Part shown: piece after piece, positions 17,258-27,388 of the stretch
Numbering within the stretch: the first letter of the stretch is position 1
How the letters are laid out: each line of letters begins with the position of its first letter
Source of the DNA: Serinicoccus kebangsaanensis
GTDB taxonomy: Bacteria; Actinomycetota; Actinomycetes; Actinomycetales; Dermatophilaceae
Length of the DNA stretch: 44,520 nt
Reading direction: 5' to 3'
NCBI RefSeq assembly: GCF_008919445.1
Contig: NZ_VSLG01000021.1
Location: 1-44,520, forward strand
The notes under the pieces: generated by a model
What the model was told of the DNA's origin: nothing
Databases searched by the model: none
Seen by the model: only the letters and a program-made list of their open reading frames with translations
Translations under genes and position numbers: made by a program

Positions 17258-17321
17258 GGCCAACCACCGGCGACGCCCGGTGGGGTCAGGGCCAACCACA
17301 GGCGACGGTCGGTGCGCGAAG
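17258..17321. repeat. 32-bp imperfect direct repeat after marR
   Basis: Two units, 17258-17289 and 17290-17321, both begin GGCCAACCAC and share GGCGACG and CGGTG. The first contains a 7-bp hairpin that may terminate marR transcription. The region ends just before the TetR operator. Confidence 0.6.
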
Positions 17322-17324
17322 GGG

Positions 17325-17359
17325 TTGACTGAACGTTCAGTCAGTGCCATGCTGAACAC
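17325..17359 (+). promoter_or_regulatory. Autoregulated promoter with TetR operator
   Basis: TTGACT (17325-17330), a 17-nt spacer and CATGCT (17348-17353) form a promoter six nt before the ATG at 17360, so the mRNA is leaderless. A perfect 18-bp palindrome, TGACTGAACGTTCAGTCA (17326-17343), overlaps the -35 box and spacer. It matches the shape of TetR/AcrR operators. TetR binding here would block its own operon. Confidence 0.85.
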
Positions 17360-18040
17360 ATGGTCAGCCCTTCCGAACCCGGCGCCGAGGCCGAGGCTGC
17401 GGTCAGCACCGTCGAGCCCGGGCTGGAGCGCATCCTCACCACCGCCATCGACCTCTTCGGCCGCCAGGGCGTCAAGGCCACGAGCGTCCGCGCCATCGCC
17501 GAGCAGGCCGGCGTCTCCCCGCCGCTGGTGATCCACCACTACGGCTCCAAGGAGCGCCTCCGGGAGGCGTGCGACGAGCGCGTGCTGGCCTTCATCCGGG
17601 AGTCCAAGGCCGAGACCATGCGGGCCGGTCTCGGGGGCCCACCGATCCAGGTCGACACCCGCGTGGACGAGGCGCGGCCGGCGCTGCGCTACCTCGCCCG
17701 CACGTTGTCCGAGGGCAGCCCGCGGCTCGACGAGTTCGTCGACGACCTGGTCGAGGACGCGATCGGCTACACCGCCCAGGGTGTCGACTCCGGGCTGGTC
17801 CGGCCGAGCCAGAACCCCCGGGCCCGCGTCATCATCCTGACGCTCTGGTCGCTCGGGGCGCTCGTGCTGCACGAGCACATGTACCGGCTCCTCGGCGAGG
17901 ACCTGATCGGCGAGGGCGGGACCGATCTCTACACGCAGACGATGCTGGAGCTCTTCTCCGAGGGCTTCCTCACCGAGCGGGCGCAGCAGGCCTTCACCTT
18001 CTCGACCGACACCGACGACACCAGCCAGGAGAGCGCATGA
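17360..18040 (+). CDS. TetR-family repressor of ABC exporter operon
   Basis: This 226-residue protein has a TetR helix-turn-helix near residues 24-70 ([40 protein letters not shown]) and a variable ligand domain. Its operator lies over its own promoter. The stop overlaps the ATG of the ABC ATPase gene by 4 nt (ATGA). By analogy with such TetR-ABC operons, it should sense a substrate of the exporter. The ligand is unknown. Confidence 0.9.
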   Translation: MVSPSEPGAEAEAAVSTVEPGLERILTTAIDLFGRQGVKATSVRAIAEQAGVSPPLVIHHYGSKERLREACDERVLAFIRESKAETMRAGLGGPPIQVDTRVDEARPALRYLARTLSEGSPRLDEFVDDLVEDAIGYTAQGVDSGLVRPSQNPRARVIILTLWSLGALVLHEHMYRLLGEDLIGEGGTDLYTQTMLELFSEGFLTERAQQAFTFSTDTDDTSQESA

Positions 18041-18957
18041 ACTCCACGTCCAGCCCTGTGATCGAGACCAGCGACCTGGTCAAGACCTTCGGATCCACCC
18101 GCGCCCTGGACGGCCTCGACCTGTCCGTGGCGCAGGGAGAGGTCCACGGCTTCCTCGGGCCCAACGGCGCGGGCAAGTCCACCACCATCCGGGTGCTGCT
18201 GGGGCTGCTGCGGGCCGACGAGGGCGCCGCCCGGCTCTTCGGCGCCGACCCGTGGGACGACGCGGTGTCGCTGCACCACCGGCTGGCCTACGTGCCGGGT
18301 GACGTCGAGCTGTGGCCGAACCTCACCGGCGGCGAGGCGATCGACCTCTTCGCCCGGCTCCGCGGCACGCTCGACACGAAGCGGCGCTCCGAGCTGTGCG
18401 ACCGCTTCGACCTGGACCCGACCAAGAAGGCCCGCACCTACTCCAAGGGCAACCGGCAGAAGGTCGCCCTCATCGCGGCGCTGGCCTCCCCGGTCGACCT
18501 GCTCCTGCTCGACGAGCCCACGGCAGGGCTCGACCCGCTCATGGAGCTCGTCTTCCAGGAGTGCATCCGGGAGGCCCAGCAGGCGGGCGCGACCGTCCTG
18601 CTGTCCAGCCACATCCTGGCCCAGGTCGAGGTGCTCGCCGACCGGATCTCCATCGTCCGGTCCGGCAGGGTGGTCGAGACCGGCAGCCTGGACGACCTGC
18701 GTCACATGACGCGCACCACGATCGTCGCCCGCACCGACCGACCGGCCGAGGGTATGCAGTCGCTCACCGGCGTCCACGACATCACCAGCGGCGACGGCGA
18801 GGTGCGGCTGGAGGTGGACGGCGAGCACGTCGGCCCGGTGATCACCCGGCTGGCCGAGCACGGCATCCAGAGCATCACCGCGCACCCGCCGACGCTGGAG
18901 CAGCTGCTGGTGAGCCACTACGGCCACGAGCCCGAGCCCGAGGAGGTCGCTCGATGA
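18037..18957 (+). CDS. ABC exporter, ATP-binding subunit
   Basis: This 306-residue protein is an ABC ATPase of the drug-exporter (DrrA-like) type. Walker [10 protein letters not shown], the signature YSKGNRQK (a degenerate LSGGQ), Walker [13 protein letters not shown] and the H-loop LLSSH are all present. A C-terminal extension of about 90 residues follows the nucleotide-binding domain. It is coupled by ATGA overlaps to the upstream TetR gene and the downstream permease. It should power export of a drug or lipid-like compound. The modified signature motif is common in this subfamily. Confidence 0.92.
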   Translation: MNSTSSPVIETSDLVKTFGSTRALDGLDLSVAQGEVHGFLGPNGAGKSTTIRVLLGLLRADEGAARLFGADPWDDAVSLHHRLAYVPGDVELWPNLTGGEAIDLFARLRGTLDTKRRSELCDRFDLDPTKKARTYSKGNRQKVALIAALASPVDLLLLDEPTAGLDPLMELVFQECIREAQQAGATVLLSSHILAQVEVLADRISIVRSGRVVETGSLDDLRHMTRTTIVARTDRPAEGMQSLTGVHDITSGDGEVRLEVDGEHVGPVITRLAEHGIQSITAHPPTLEQLLVSHYGHEPEPEEVAR

Positions 18958-20639
18958 CCACCACAAGGTCCGCGCCCCAGTCCACCCGGTCCACGCCGCG
19001 CCACCGCGGCCGCGGCGCTCCCAGCACGTCCGGCGGGGGCACGGCGTTCGCCGGCACCGGGACGCTCGTGCGGTTCATGCTGCGACGGGACCGGATCAAG
19101 CTCCCGGCCTGGGTCTGCGGGCTCGGCCTGTTCGTCGTCTACATCGGCGCGGCCCTGCCGCAGATCGCGCCGACCGAGGACGACCTCGCCGCCGCGAGCC
19201 CCATGCTCAGCCAGCCGATCGGACGGATGTTCTCCGGGCCGGCCTACGGGATGACGCCACCGACCTACGAGAGCTTCTTCGCCGGTGGCTACACGCTCTA
19301 CCTCTACCTGCTCGCGGCGCTGATGAACATCCTGCTCATCACCCGGCATACCCGGCTGGAGGAGCAGAGCGGCCGCGCCGAGCTGGTGCGCGCCAACGTC
19401 ACCGGCCGCCACTCCCGGCTGACCGCGGCCCTCGTCGTCGCGGGGATCACCAACCTGGCCGCGACCGTCGTGGTGGCCGGCCTGGCGCTCACCAACGACT
19501 TCTCGCCCACCGGGTCGCTGCTGGTGGGAGCCGGTGTCGGCCTGACCGGCATGGCGTTCGCGGGGGTGAGCGCGATCACCGCGCAGCTCTCGGAGTACTC
19601 CCGCTCTGCCTCGGGGCTGGCCGGTATCGTCCTCGGAGTCGCCTTCGGGGTCCGCGCCCTGGGCGACATGGCCGAGCAGGGCGGCAGCACGCTGTCCTGG
19701 TTCTCCCCGCTGGCGTGGCCGGGCCAGACCGCCCCCTACGTGCTGGACCGCTGGTGGCCGCTGCTGCTCCCGGTCGCTCTGGCCGTGGTGACCATCGCCG
19801 TCGCCTTCGCGCTGCAGGACCGGCGGGACCTGGGGGCGGGCCTGCTCGCCGCGCGCCCCGGACGCGCCGAGGCGACGCCGTCGTTGGGCACCGTGTGGGG
19901 CCTGGCCGCGCGGCTGCAGCGCGGCCCCGTCCTGGCGTGGGGCTTCGGCATCCTGGTCCTGGGCGTGGTCGACGGGCTCTTCACCCAGGTCATGCTCGAC
20001 TCGGCCGGGGAGATGCCCGAGGCGTTGCGCCAGGTCTTCGGTGCCGAGCAGCTGGCCGACGGCTACATGTCCTTCCTCGCCGTCTTCGGCGGGTACCTCA
20101 CCGCGGCCTTCATCGTGTATGCCGTGCAGAGCCTGAAGTCGGAGGAGGACTCCGGCCGGGCCGAGGCGGTCCTGGCCACCCCGACGGCTCGCGTCACCTG
20201 GGGCCTGTCGCACGTGGTCGCCACCGGCGTGGGCGCCGTGCTCATCATGCTGGTCACCGGGCTCGCGGTGGGTGCAGCGGCGTCCGGGGTCACGGGCACC
20301 GGCTCGATCTTCGGCGACGCCTTCCTCGCCCACCTCAACGTGCTGCCCGCCGTCCTGGTGACGCTGGGGGTCTGCACGCTCGCCTACGGGTGCGCGCCGC
20401 GGCTGCTCGCCCCGGTGGGCTGGGCGCTGGTGGCGGTGATGTTCTTCGTCGGCAACTTCGCCGCGCTGCTGGACGTCCCCGACTGGATCTTCCGGTTGTC
20501 CCCGCTGGACTACCCCGCCCAGGTGCCGGTCGAGGACATCGCGTGGAGGCCGTTGCTGTGGCTCGCCCTGGTGGCTCTGGCGGGCGTCGTGCTCGGGCTG
20601 GTCGGCCTGCGGCGTCGTCAGATCAGCGCGCGCAGCTGA
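18954..20639 (+). CDS. ABC exporter, membrane subunit
   Basis: This 561-residue protein is the permease of the upstream ATPase. A Gly/Ser/Arg-rich cytosolic N-terminus (about 45 residues) is followed by about twelve hydrophobic segments in two similar halves, each starting near a motif of the form [11 protein letters not shown] or [13 protein letters not shown], then [16 protein letters not shown] or [16 protein letters not shown]. The repeated E(E/D)xSGRAE motif shows an internal duplication, as in the tetronasin-resistance type of exporters. It starts within the ATPase stop (ATGA). A perfect 12-bp stem terminator lies 14 nt downstream. Confidence 0.9.
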   Translation: MTTTRSAPQSTRSTPRHRGRGAPSTSGGGTAFAGTGTLVRFMLRRDRIKLPAWVCGLGLFVVYIGAALPQIAPTEDDLAAASPMLSQPIGRMFSGPAYGMTPPTYESFFAGGYTLYLYLLAALMNILLITRHTRLEEQSGRAELVRANVTGRHSRLTAALVVAGITNLAATVVVAGLALTNDFSPTGSLLVGAGVGLTGMAFAGVSAITAQLSEYSRSASGLAGIVLGVAFGVRALGDMAEQGGSTLSWFSPLAWPGQTAPYVLDRWWPLLLPVALAVVTIAVAFALQDRRDLGAGLLAARPGRAEATPSLGTVWGLAARLQRGPVLAWGFGILVLGVVDGLFTQVMLDSAGEMPEALRQVFGAEQLADGYMSFLAVFGGYLTAAFIVYAVQSLKSEEDSGRAEAVLATPTARVTWGLSHVVATGVGAVLIMLVTGLAVGAAASGVTGTGSIFGDAFLAHLNVLPAVLVTLGVCTLAYGCAPRLLAPVGWALVAVMFFVGNFAALLDVPDWIFRLSPLDYPAQVPVEDIAWRPLLWLALVALAGVVLGLVGLRRRQISARS

Positions 20640-20653
20640 GGGGTCCCACCGGG

Positions 20654-20681
20654 GAGGATCGGTGCAGGTGCACCGATCCTC
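20654..20681. terminator. Bidirectional terminator
   Basis: A perfect stem pairs GAGGATCGGTGC (20654-20665) with GCACCGATCCTC (20670-20681) around loop AGGT. It lies between the convergent permease and ABC-F genes and overlaps the ABC-F stop codon (20680-20682). Confidence 0.8.
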
Positions 20682-22542
20682 AGCCCTCGGCCACCTCCGA
20701 CGACTCGAGCCACTCGGTCTCCAGCGCCTCTTCCTGGGCGGCGAGCTCGGCGTCCTGTCGGGTCAGCCGGGCCAGCTCCTCCGGGTCGGTCGCGGCGGCC
20801 GCCATCTGCTCGTGCAACCGCGTCTGCTGGGTATGCAGCCGGTCCAGGGCCTTCTCGACCCGCGCCAGGGTCTTGCGCGCCTCCCGCACCTGCGCGGGTG
20901 TGTAGGTCGCCGCCGGCGCGCCAGGAGCAGGTGCACCGACGGCGCCGCCGCGCGAGGGCATACCCTCCTGCTGGCGACCAGCCCGGCCGGCCGACGCCGG
21001 GCGCCCCAGCTGCTGCCGCAACCGGAGGTACTCCTCCACCCCGCCCGGCAGGTCGCGCAGGGCGCCGTCGCCGAGCAGCGCGACCTGGCGGTCGGTCATC
21101 CGCTCCAGCAGGTAGCGGTCGTGCGAGACGACGAGCAGCGTCCCGGCCCAGCCGTCGAGGACGTCCTCCATCGCGGTGAGCGTGTCGATGTCGAGGTCGT
21201 TGGTCGGCTCGTCCAGCATCAGCACGTTGGGCTCGTCCAAGAGCAGGCGCACGAACTGCAGCCGACGCCGCTCCCCACCGGAGAGGTCGCCGACCCTGGA
21301 CTGCTGCCGGCCGCCGGAGAAGCCGAGCCGCTTGGCCAGGGAGCTCGCGCTGACCTCCTTCCCGCCGATCATGGTGAACGACCGCACCTCGGTGATCGCG
21401 TCGATGACCGACCACCCGGCCACCCGGTCCAGCTCCCGCAGCTCCTGGGACAGGCAGGCGATCCGCACCGTCGTGCCGGTCTTGAGCTTGCCCGTGGCGA
21501 GCGGGTGCTGCCCCTGCAGGACCCGCAGCAGGGTCGACTTCCCGGCCCCGTTGACCCCGACGATGCCGAACCGGTCGCCCGGCCCGATCCGCCAGGTCAC
21601 GTCGGAGAGCAGCTCACGGTCCCCCGCCGTGACCGTGGCGTTCAGCAGGTCCAGCACGTCCTTGCCCAGGCGCGTGGTGGCGAACCGCACCAGCTCGACC
21701 GCGTCGCGCGGCGGTGGCTCGCCCGCGATGAGCTCGGTGGCCGCCTCGATGCGGAACTTCGGCTTGCTGGTCCGGGCGGGTGCGCCGCGCCGCAGCCAGG
21801 CCAGCTCCTTGCGCGCGAGGTTGGCACGCCGCTCCTGGGTCACCCGGGCCACCCGCTGACGCTCCACCTTGGCCAGGACGTAGGCGGCATACCCTCCCTC
21901 GTAGGTGTGCACCTCCCCGTCGGCGACCTCCCAGGTCAGGGTGGAGACCGCGTCGAGGAACCAGCGGTCGTGGGTCACCACGACGAGGGCGCTCCCCGGG
22001 CGCACCCGCCGCCCCGACAGGTATGCCGCCAGCCACGCGACCCCTTCGACGTCCAGGTGGTTGGTCGGCTCGTCGAGCACCAGCAGGTCGGGGTCGGCGA
22101 CGAGCAGCGCGGCCAGCGCGAGCCGGCGCCGCTCACCACCGGAGAGGGGGCCGACGGCGGCCTCCCAGCCGCCGACACCGGAGGCGCTCTCCCCGAGCAG
22201 TCCCTCGATCACGTGACGCACCCGCGCGTCCGAGGCCCACTCGTGCTCCTCCAGGTCGCCGAGCGCGACGTCCCGCACGGTCGCGGCCGGGTCCAGGACG
22301 TCGGTCTGGGCGAGCATGCCCGCACTGACCGCTCCCGTGCGGATCACCCGGCCCGCGTCCAGCCCACGACGCCCGGTGAGCACCGACAGCAGCGAGGTCT
22401 TGCCGCCTCCGTTGCGGCCGACGACGCCGATCCGGTCGGCGTCCAGCACGCCGACGGACACCTCGTCCAGCAGCACCTGGGTGCCCGCGAGCAGGTGGGC
22501 GCGGTCGAGGGTGACGAGGCTGGCGCGCGGCGGCGCCGGCAT
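20680..22542 (-). CDS. ABC-F family ATPase (Uup/EttA-like)
   Basis: This 620-residue protein has two ABC domains in tandem and no membrane segments. Walker A motifs are GRNGGGKT and GVNGAGKST, the two signatures are both LSGGERRRL, and the Walker B motifs are LLVLDEPTNHLD and VLMLDEPTNDLD. An inter-domain linker rich in Arg/Glu lies between them. The C-terminal coiled coil (about 545-615) follows a low-complexity Gly/Ala/Pro stretch. ABC-F proteins act on the ribosome. The coiled-coil tail resembles Uup. Its ATG shares one base with the ispE stop (TGATG), so it is the last gene of rsmA-ispE-abcF. A resistance role is possible but not indicated. Confidence 0.9.
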   Translation of the reverse strand: MPAPPRASLVTLDRAHLLAGTQVLLDEVSVGVLDADRIGVVGRNGGGKTSLLSVLTGRRGLDAGRVIRTGAVSAGMLAQTDVLDPAATVRDVALGDLEEHEWASDARVRHVIEGLLGESASGVGGWEAAVGPLSGGERRRLALAALLVADPDLLVLDEPTNHLDVEGVAWLAAYLSGRRVRPGSALVVVTHDRWFLDAVSTLTWEVADGEVHTYEGGYAAYVLAKVERQRVARVTQERRANLARKELAWLRRGAPARTSKPKFRIEAATELIAGEPPPRDAVELVRFATTRLGKDVLDLLNATVTAGDRELLSDVTWRIGPGDRFGIVGVNGAGKSTLLRVLQGQHPLATGKLKTGTTVRIACLSQELRELDRVAGWSVIDAITEVRSFTMIGGKEVSASSLAKRLGFSGGRQQSRVGDLSGGERRRLQFVRLLLDEPNVLMLDEPTNDLDIDTLTAMEDVLDGWAGTLLVVSHDRYLLERMTDRQVALLGDGALRDLPGGVEEYLRLRQQLGRPASAGRAGRQQEGMPSRGGAVGAPAPGAPAATYTPAQVREARKTLARVEKALDRLHTQQTRLHEQMAAAATDPEELARLTRQDAELAAQEEALETEWLESSEVAEG

Positions 22543-23555
22543 CAGCCGATCACCGGGCCGAGCGGCCCGGGGCGATCGGTGTCGGGTCGGGCCCGCGTGG
22601 GCTCGGGGCTGGTCCGCTGGTGGATGATCTGTGCCCCGGGGGCCGGGCCGACGGCGCGCACGATGTCGCCGGTGGGGCCGTTGGCGGCCAGGCCGACGGA
22701 CAGGTCGATGGCCTCGGTCTGGGAGCCGACGAGGAAGGCCACGGTCGGTCCGGAGCCGGACACCAGGCCCGCGCGGGCACCCAGGTCGAGGCCGGCCGCG
22801 AGCGCCTCGGCCAGCACCGGCTGCAGCGAGATCGCCGCCTCCTGCAGGTCGTTGTGCAGCGCGGCAGCCACCTCGTCGGTGTCCATCCGGCGCAGCGCCG
22901 TCATCAGCGCCCCGCCCGGCTGCGGCGCGGCCGGTGTCTCCCCCGCCGCCTCACGCAACCGGTCGCACTCGGCATACACCTCGGGCGTGGACAGGGTGAG
23001 CCCCTCCCCGGCCCACAGCACCCAGTGCAGCTCGCCCCGCGCCAGGACCGAGGTGACGTGCTCGCCGCGGCCGCTGCCGATCGCGGTGCCGCCGTGCAGC
23101 AGGAAGGGGATGTCCGACCCGAGGCTGGCCGCGATCATCTCGAGCAGGTCGTTCTCGAGGTGGTCCAGACCCCACAGCTCCCGGCAGCCGACGAGGGTCG
23201 CCGCCGCGTCGGCGCTGCCCCCGGCCATCCCCCCGGCGACCGGGATGTGCTTGTCGATGTCGATCCGGACCGGGTGCACCTTGGCCTTGCGGGCGCGCCG
23301 CTTGGCCAGCGTCCTGGCCGCGACGAGGGCGAGGTTGCGCTCGTCGGTCGGCACCTCCTCGCCCCACGGCCCGGAGGCGTGGACCGACCAGGAGTCGGAG
23401 GGCTGCACGGTGACGGTGTCGTAGAGGCTGACCGCGTGGTAGACGGTGGACAGCTCGTGGTAGCCGTCCTCGCGCAGCGGACCGACGGACAGGCCCAGGT
23501 TGATCTTGCCGGGCACCCGGACGGTGACCGTCTGCGCCTGCGTGCCCAAGGTCAT
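22542..23555 (-). CDS. ispE: 4-diphosphocytidyl-2-C-methyl-D-erythritol kinase
   Basis: This 337-residue GHMP kinase phosphorylates CDP-methylerythritol in the MEP pathway of isoprenoid synthesis. Visible motifs are VRVPGKINLGLSVG at the N-terminus, the ATP loop PVAGGMAGGSADAAATL and the C-terminal GSGPTVAFLVGS. It lies 22 nt downstream of rsmA and overlaps the ABC-F gene by one nt. The rsmA-ispE pair is conserved in actinobacteria. Confidence 0.96.
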   Translation of the reverse strand: MTLGTQAQTVTVRVPGKINLGLSVGPLREDGYHELSTVYHAVSLYDTVTVQPSDSWSVHASGPWGEEVPTDERNLALVAARTLAKRRARKAKVHPVRIDIDKHIPVAGGMAGGSADAAATLVGCRELWGLDHLENDLLEMIAASLGSDIPFLLHGGTAIGSGRGEHVTSVLARGELHWVLWAGEGLTLSTPEVYAECDRLREAAGETPAAPQPGGALMTALRRMDTDEVAAALHNDLQEAAISLQPVLAEALAAGLDLGARAGLVSGSGPTVAFLVGSQTEAIDLSVGLAANGPTGDIVRAVGPAPGAQIIHQRTSPEPTRARPDTDRPGPLGPVIG

Positions 23556-23577
23556 GACCTCACCCTATGGGGTCGCC

Positions 23578-24495
23578 TCACGGCGTCGACGACTGGCGCT
23601 GACCTGCGGCTTCGGCGATCCGGGCGAAGTCGCCCACGGTGAGCACCTCGCCGCGCGCCCGGGGGTCGACGCCCGCGGCGCGCAGGTGGGCCTCGGCCAG
23701 GGCTGCGGACCCGGCCCAGCCCGCGAGCGCCGCCCGCAGCGTCTTGCGACGCTGGGCGAAGGCGGCGTCGACGACCGCGAAGACCTGCTCCCGCGACGCC
23801 GACACCTCCGGTGGGTCGCGGCGGACCATCCGCACCAGGCCGGAGTCCACGTTGGGCGCCGGCCAGAAGACGTTGCGGCCGATCCGCCCGGCCCCGGTGA
23901 CGTCGGCATACCACGCGGCCTTGACGCTCGGCACGCCGTAGACCCGGCTGCCGGGCGCGGCGGCCAGCCGCTCGGCCACCTCGAGCTGCACCATCACGAG
24001 CACGCTGCGCAGGGTCGGGACGGTCGCGAGCAGGTGCAGCACGACCGGCACCGCCACGTTGTAGGGCAGGTTGGCGACGAGCGCGGTCGGCTGCGGGTCG
24101 GGCAGGGCGGTGACCCGCAGGGCGTCGGTATGCACGACCTCCAGGCGTGCGGCGAGCTCCGGCGCGTGCTCGGTCACGGTCCGCGGCAGCTGGGTGGCCA
24201 GGGCCGGGTCGATCTCGACGGCGGTGACCCGGCGCACCTGCGGAAGGAGTCCGAGGGTGAGCGAGCCCAGCCCGGGCCCGACCTCCAGCACCACGTCGCC
24301 GGTGCCGACGTCGGCGGTCCGGACGATGCGCCGCACCGTGCCCTTGTCGATGACGAAGTTCTGCCCCCACTGCTTGGTCGGCCGGATCCCCAGCCGGTCG
24401 GCGAGGGCACGGATCTGCGCCGGCCCGAGCAGTGCGGTCTCGTGGGTCTCGGTCCGCTCGGCTGCGGGGTCCCTCTCGCGCTCCACATCAGGCAT
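23578..24495 (-). CDS. rsmA: 16S rRNA dimethyladenosine transferase
   Basis: This 305-residue enzyme (KsgA) dimethylates two adjacent adenines near the 3' end of 16S rRNA. The start region [17 protein letters not shown], the SAM motif [16 protein letters not shown] and the catalytic [10 protein letters not shown] are present. The frame is open to ATG 24567, but the 24 extra residues do not look like the family and the coding region would then overlap the large inverted repeat. I choose ATG 24495. The upstream neighbour tatD is 171 nt away. In mycobacteria rpfB lies in this gap. Confidence 0.95.
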   Translation of the reverse strand: MPDVERERDPAAERTETHETALLGPAQIRALADRLGIRPTKQWGQNFVIDKGTVRRIVRTADVGTGDVVLEVGPGLGSLTLGLLPQVRRVTAVEIDPALATQLPRTVTEHAPELAARLEVVHTDALRVTALPDPQPTALVANLPYNVAVPVVLHLLATVPTLRSVLVMVQLEVAERLAAAPGSRVYGVPSVKAAWYADVTGAGRIGRNVFWPAPNVDSGLVRMVRRDPPEVSASREQVFAVVDAAFAQRRKTLRAALAGWAGSAALAEAHLRAAGVDPRARGEVLTVGDFARIAEAAGQRQSSTP

Positions 24496-24553
24496 CCTGC
24501 CACCTGCGGCTTCCGGTCCACCGCTCCGCACCGACGTCTGGGCCACCCGGCCT

Positions 24554-24633
24554 CCCGGAGTGACCACGGCCTAGCACAAGCTTCATCGGGAAGTTTGCCG
24601 ATGAGGGTTGTGCTATGCCGACCACACTCCGGG
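24554..24633. repeat. 80-bp inverted repeat between tatD and rsmA
   Basis: Arms of about 36 nt (24554-24589 and 24598-24633) face each other across an 8-nt loop. The outer 9 bp (CCCGGAGTG) and two inner blocks (TAGCACAA and TCATCGG) match perfectly; the central ACCAC/TGGTC block and three single bases do not. It may be a terminator for metG-tatD, a folded leader of rsmA, or a small mobile repeat. Confidence 0.85.
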
Positions 24634-24666
24634 TGAGGAGGGGCCGGGACCGGACCGGCAGTCCGC

Positions 24667-25494
24667 TCACCAGGGCCCGTAGACGGCCTCGCTGTTGGCC
24701 GAGAGCGCCTCGCACAGCTGCGGCACGGAGGTGTTGAGCGTCGCCGCCATGGCCCGCACCGTCAGCGGCACGAGGTAGGGCGCGTTGAGCTGGCCGCGGT
24801 GCGGTGTCGGCGTGAGGTAGGGCGCGTCCGTCTCGACGAGCAGGTGCTCCAGCGGGGTCACCGCCAGCGCGTCGCGCAGGCCCTTGGCGCTCTTGAAGGT
24901 CACCGTGCCGGCGAAGGACAGGTAGTAGCCGCGCCGCACGCACTCGCGCGCCATCTCCATGCCGCCGGAGAAGCAGTGCAGCACCGTCGTGGCCGGGGCT
25001 CCCTCCTCGGCCAGGATCCGGAGCACGTCCTCGTGGGCGTCCCGGTCGTGGATCTGCAGCGCCAGCCCGAGCTCCTTGGCCAGCGCGATGTGCCGGCGGA
25101 AGGAGTGCTGCTGCGCCGCCACGCCGTCGGCGCCGGTCCGGAAGTAGTCCAGGCCGGTCTCGCCGACGACCCGGATCCGTGGGTGCCTCGCCAGGGTGCC
25201 GATCTCGTCGATCACCGCGTCGAGGTCGCCGGCCACCTCGTGGCCCGGAGCGTCATTCGGGTGGATCGCGACGCCACCGAGCACCGCCGGGTGCTCGTCC
25301 ACGACCTGCGTGGTCCACCGCGCCGACACGATGTCGCACCCGATCTGCACCAGCCGGTCCACGCCGACGGCCTTCGCCTCCCGCACGACCTGGTCCACCG
25401 GCACCGGGTCGGCGTCGTCGCGGCGGCTGTCCAGGTGGCAGTGGTTGTCCACCACCGGGATCGGCAACGGATCCGGCGCGGTGGGTCGGGTCAT
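24667..25494 (-). CDS. tatD: TatD-family metal-dependent DNase/hydrolase
   Basis: This 275-residue protein has the amidohydrolase-type TIM barrel and the metal ligands of TatD: DNHCHLD at the N-terminus, [22 protein letters not shown] and ETDAPYLTP. TatD proteins have 3'-5' exonuclease activity, linked to DNA repair or degradation. Its ATG overlaps the metG stop by 4 nt (ATGA), so it is co-translated with metG. The metG-tatD pair is also adjacent in mycobacteria. Confidence 0.94.
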   Translation of the reverse strand: MTRPTAPDPLPIPVVDNHCHLDSRRDDADPVPVDQVVREAKAVGVDRLVQIGCDIVSARWTTQVVDEHPAVLGGVAIHPNDAPGHEVAGDLDAVIDEIGTLARHPRIRVVGETGLDYFRTGADGVAAQQHSFRRHIALAKELGLALQIHDRDAHEDVLRILAEEGAPATTVLHCFSGGMEMARECVRRGYYLSFAGTVTFKSAKGLRDALAVTPLEHLLVETDAPYLTPTPHRGQLNAPYLVPLTVRAMAATLNTSVPQLCEALSANSEAVYGPW

Positions 25495-27323
25495 ACCGCG
25501 GCTTCCGCGGGCTCGTCCAGCAGTCCGAGGCGGGCCCGCTCCTCCTCGACCACCGACGGGTCGAGCTTGGTGAAGATCGGCGAGGGCTTGGCGACCTGGG
25601 CCCCGACGGTGACCGGCCGGTGCTCCCAGTGCGGCGCGGCGGAGTAGTCGCCGGTGATGATCGGGTAGTCGGGGCGCGCGGGGTCGTCCAGGTCGGCCAC
25701 GGTCTGCAGCCGCGGCATGGGCTGGAAGTCGCCCTCGCCGCCGAGCGCCCGGTGCACCGCGGTGGAGCTGTGCGGCAGGTAGGGGGACAGGATGGTGTTG
25801 AGGTCGACCACCACCTGCGCGAGGGTATGCAGCACCGTCGCCAGCCGTTCCCGCTGGTCCTCACCCTTGAGCTTGAAGGGCTCGGTCGCCGAGACGTAGG
25901 CGTTCGCCTCCCCGACCAGGCGCATCGCCTCGGCGAGCGCGGCCCGCTGCTTGTGCGCGGCGATGAGCCCGCCCACCGTGTCGAAGCCGGCCCGCACCTG
26001 CTCCAGGATGGCCCGATCGACGTCCTCGGGCTCGCCCGGCCGCGGGACCTCGCCGAAGTTCTTGGCGATCATCGAGGCGGTGCGGTTGACGAGGTTGCCC
26101 CAGCCCGCCACCAGCTCGGTGTTGGTGCGCTTGACGAACTCGGGCCAGGAGAAGTCGGAGTCCGCGGTCTCCGGGGCCGCGGCGGAGAGGAAGTAGCGCA
26201 GCGCGTCGGGCTGGTAGCGCTCCAGCACGTCACGGACGTAGATGACGACGTTGCGCGAGGTGGAGAACTGCTTGCCCTCCATGGTGAGGAACTCGCTGGA
26301 GACCACCTCCGTCGGCAGGTTGAGCTCGCCGTAGGGGCCGACCTTTCCACCCTTGGAGCCCTGCCCGTTGTGCGCCAGCATCTCGGCCGGCCAGATCTGG
26401 GAGTGGAAGGTGATGTTGTCCTTGCCCATGAAGTAGTAGGTCAGGGCATCAGACCCGTTCCACCACTCGCGCCAGCGCTCGCCCTGCTCCCCGGGGAGCC
26501 GCCGCGCCCACTCCACAGATGCCGACAGGTAGCCGATGACGGCGTCGAACCAGACGTAGAGCTTCTTCGTCGGGTTCTCCCGCCAACCCTCCAGCGGGAT
26601 GGTGATGCCCCAGTCGATGTCACGGGTGATCGGCCGCGGCCGGATCTCGGACAGGATGTTGGTCGAGAAGCGGATGACGTTGGGCCGCCACAGGCCGCTC
26701 GCCTCGCGCCCCTCGAGCCACTCGCCGAGCGCCTCGGCGAGCGCGGGCAGGTCCAGGAAGAAGTGCTGCGTGTCGCGGAACTCCGGCGTCTCCCCGTTGA
26801 TCTTGGAGCGCGGCTCCAGCAGATCGGCGGGGTCGAGCTGGTTGCCGCAGTTGTCGCACTGGTCGCCGCGCGCATCGGCATACCCGCAGATCGGGCAGGT
26901 GCCCTCGATGTAGCGGTCCGGCAGGGTGCGACCCGTCGACGGTGAGATCGCGACCTGCTGCGTCTGCTCGATGAGGTATCCGTTGGCGTGGCAGGCGAGG
27001 AACATCTGCTGCACGACCTCGTCGTGGTTGGCGGTCGTGGTGCGCGTGTAGAGGTCGTAGGACACCCCGAGCGAGGTCAGGTCCTGCGCGATGAGCGCGT
27101 GGTTGGCGTCGATGAACTCCTGCGGGCTCTGCCCCGCCTTGTCCGCCTGGACGAGGATGGGGGTGCCGTGCTCGTCCGAGCCGGACACCATGAGCACCTC
27201 GTGCCCCGCCATCCGCATGTAGCGGCTGAAGACGTCGGAGGGGACGCCGAACCCGGCGACGTGGCCGATGTGGCGCGGGCCGTTGGCATACGGCCAGGCG
27301 ACCGCGGACAGGACGTGACTCAT
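25491..27323 (-). CDS. metG: Methionyl-tRNA synthetase
   Basis: This 610-residue class I synthetase charges tRNA-Met. The HIGH motif is in [10 protein letters not shown]; a zinc knuckle with CPICG and CDNCG follows; the KMSKS loop is KQFSTS. The C-terminal helical anticodon domain is present, and there is no extra tRNA-binding domain. The ATG at 27323 lies eight nt after a -10 box TAGACT (27337-27332), so the mRNA is probably leaderless. A short tail (about 20 residues) follows the helical domain. Confidence 0.97.
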   Translation of the reverse strand: MSHVLSAVAWPYANGPRHIGHVAGFGVPSDVFSRYMRMAGHEVLMVSGSDEHGTPILVQADKAGQSPQEFIDANHALIAQDLTSLGVSYDLYTRTTTANHDEVVQQMFLACHANGYLIEQTQQVAISPSTGRTLPDRYIEGTCPICGYADARGDQCDNCGNQLDPADLLEPRSKINGETPEFRDTQHFFLDLPALAEALGEWLEGREASGLWRPNVIRFSTNILSEIRPRPITRDIDWGITIPLEGWRENPTKKLYVWFDAVIGYLSASVEWARRLPGEQGERWREWWNGSDALTYYFMGKDNITFHSQIWPAEMLAHNGQGSKGGKVGPYGELNLPTEVVSSEFLTMEGKQFSTSRNVVIYVRDVLERYQPDALRYFLSAAAPETADSDFSWPEFVKRTNTELVAGWGNLVNRTASMIAKNFGEVPRPGEPEDVDRAILEQVRAGFDTVGGLIAAHKQRAALAEAMRLVGEANAYVSATEPFKLKGEDQRERLATVLHTLAQVVVDLNTILSPYLPHSSTAVHRALGGEGDFQPMPRLQTVADLDDPARPDYPIITGDYSAAPHWEHRPVTVGAQVAKPSPIFTKLDPSVVEEERARLGLLDEPAEAAV

Positions 27324-27340
27324 GGGTCACCAGTCTAGGT
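27324..27340 (-). promoter_or_regulatory. metG promoter (-10 TAGACTGGT)
   Basis: TAGACT at 27337-27332 on the minus strand is followed by GGTGACCC and the metG ATG, so the transcript should start at or next to the start codon. The same TAGACTGGT precedes mfd and rplY. I see no clear -35 box. Confidence 0.6.
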
Positions 27341-27388
27341 CGGCCGATCGACGACGCATCGGGTATGCCGTCCGCCCGGCGACGTGGC

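Noticed and set aside
16613-17360. Integration site of a mobile element at the tRNA-Gln
   Set aside because: No integrase, no duplicated tRNA end and no shift in base composition are visible downstream.
20680-22542. ABC-F protein as an antibiotic-resistance gene
   Set aside because: It sits in the housekeeping operon with rsmA and ispE and resembles the general Uup type; nothing in the sequence shows a resistance subtype.
24667-24943. Partial antisense frame starting in the inverted repeat (24488-24943)
   Set aside because: It overlaps both tatD and the inverted repeat and has no motif or start signal.
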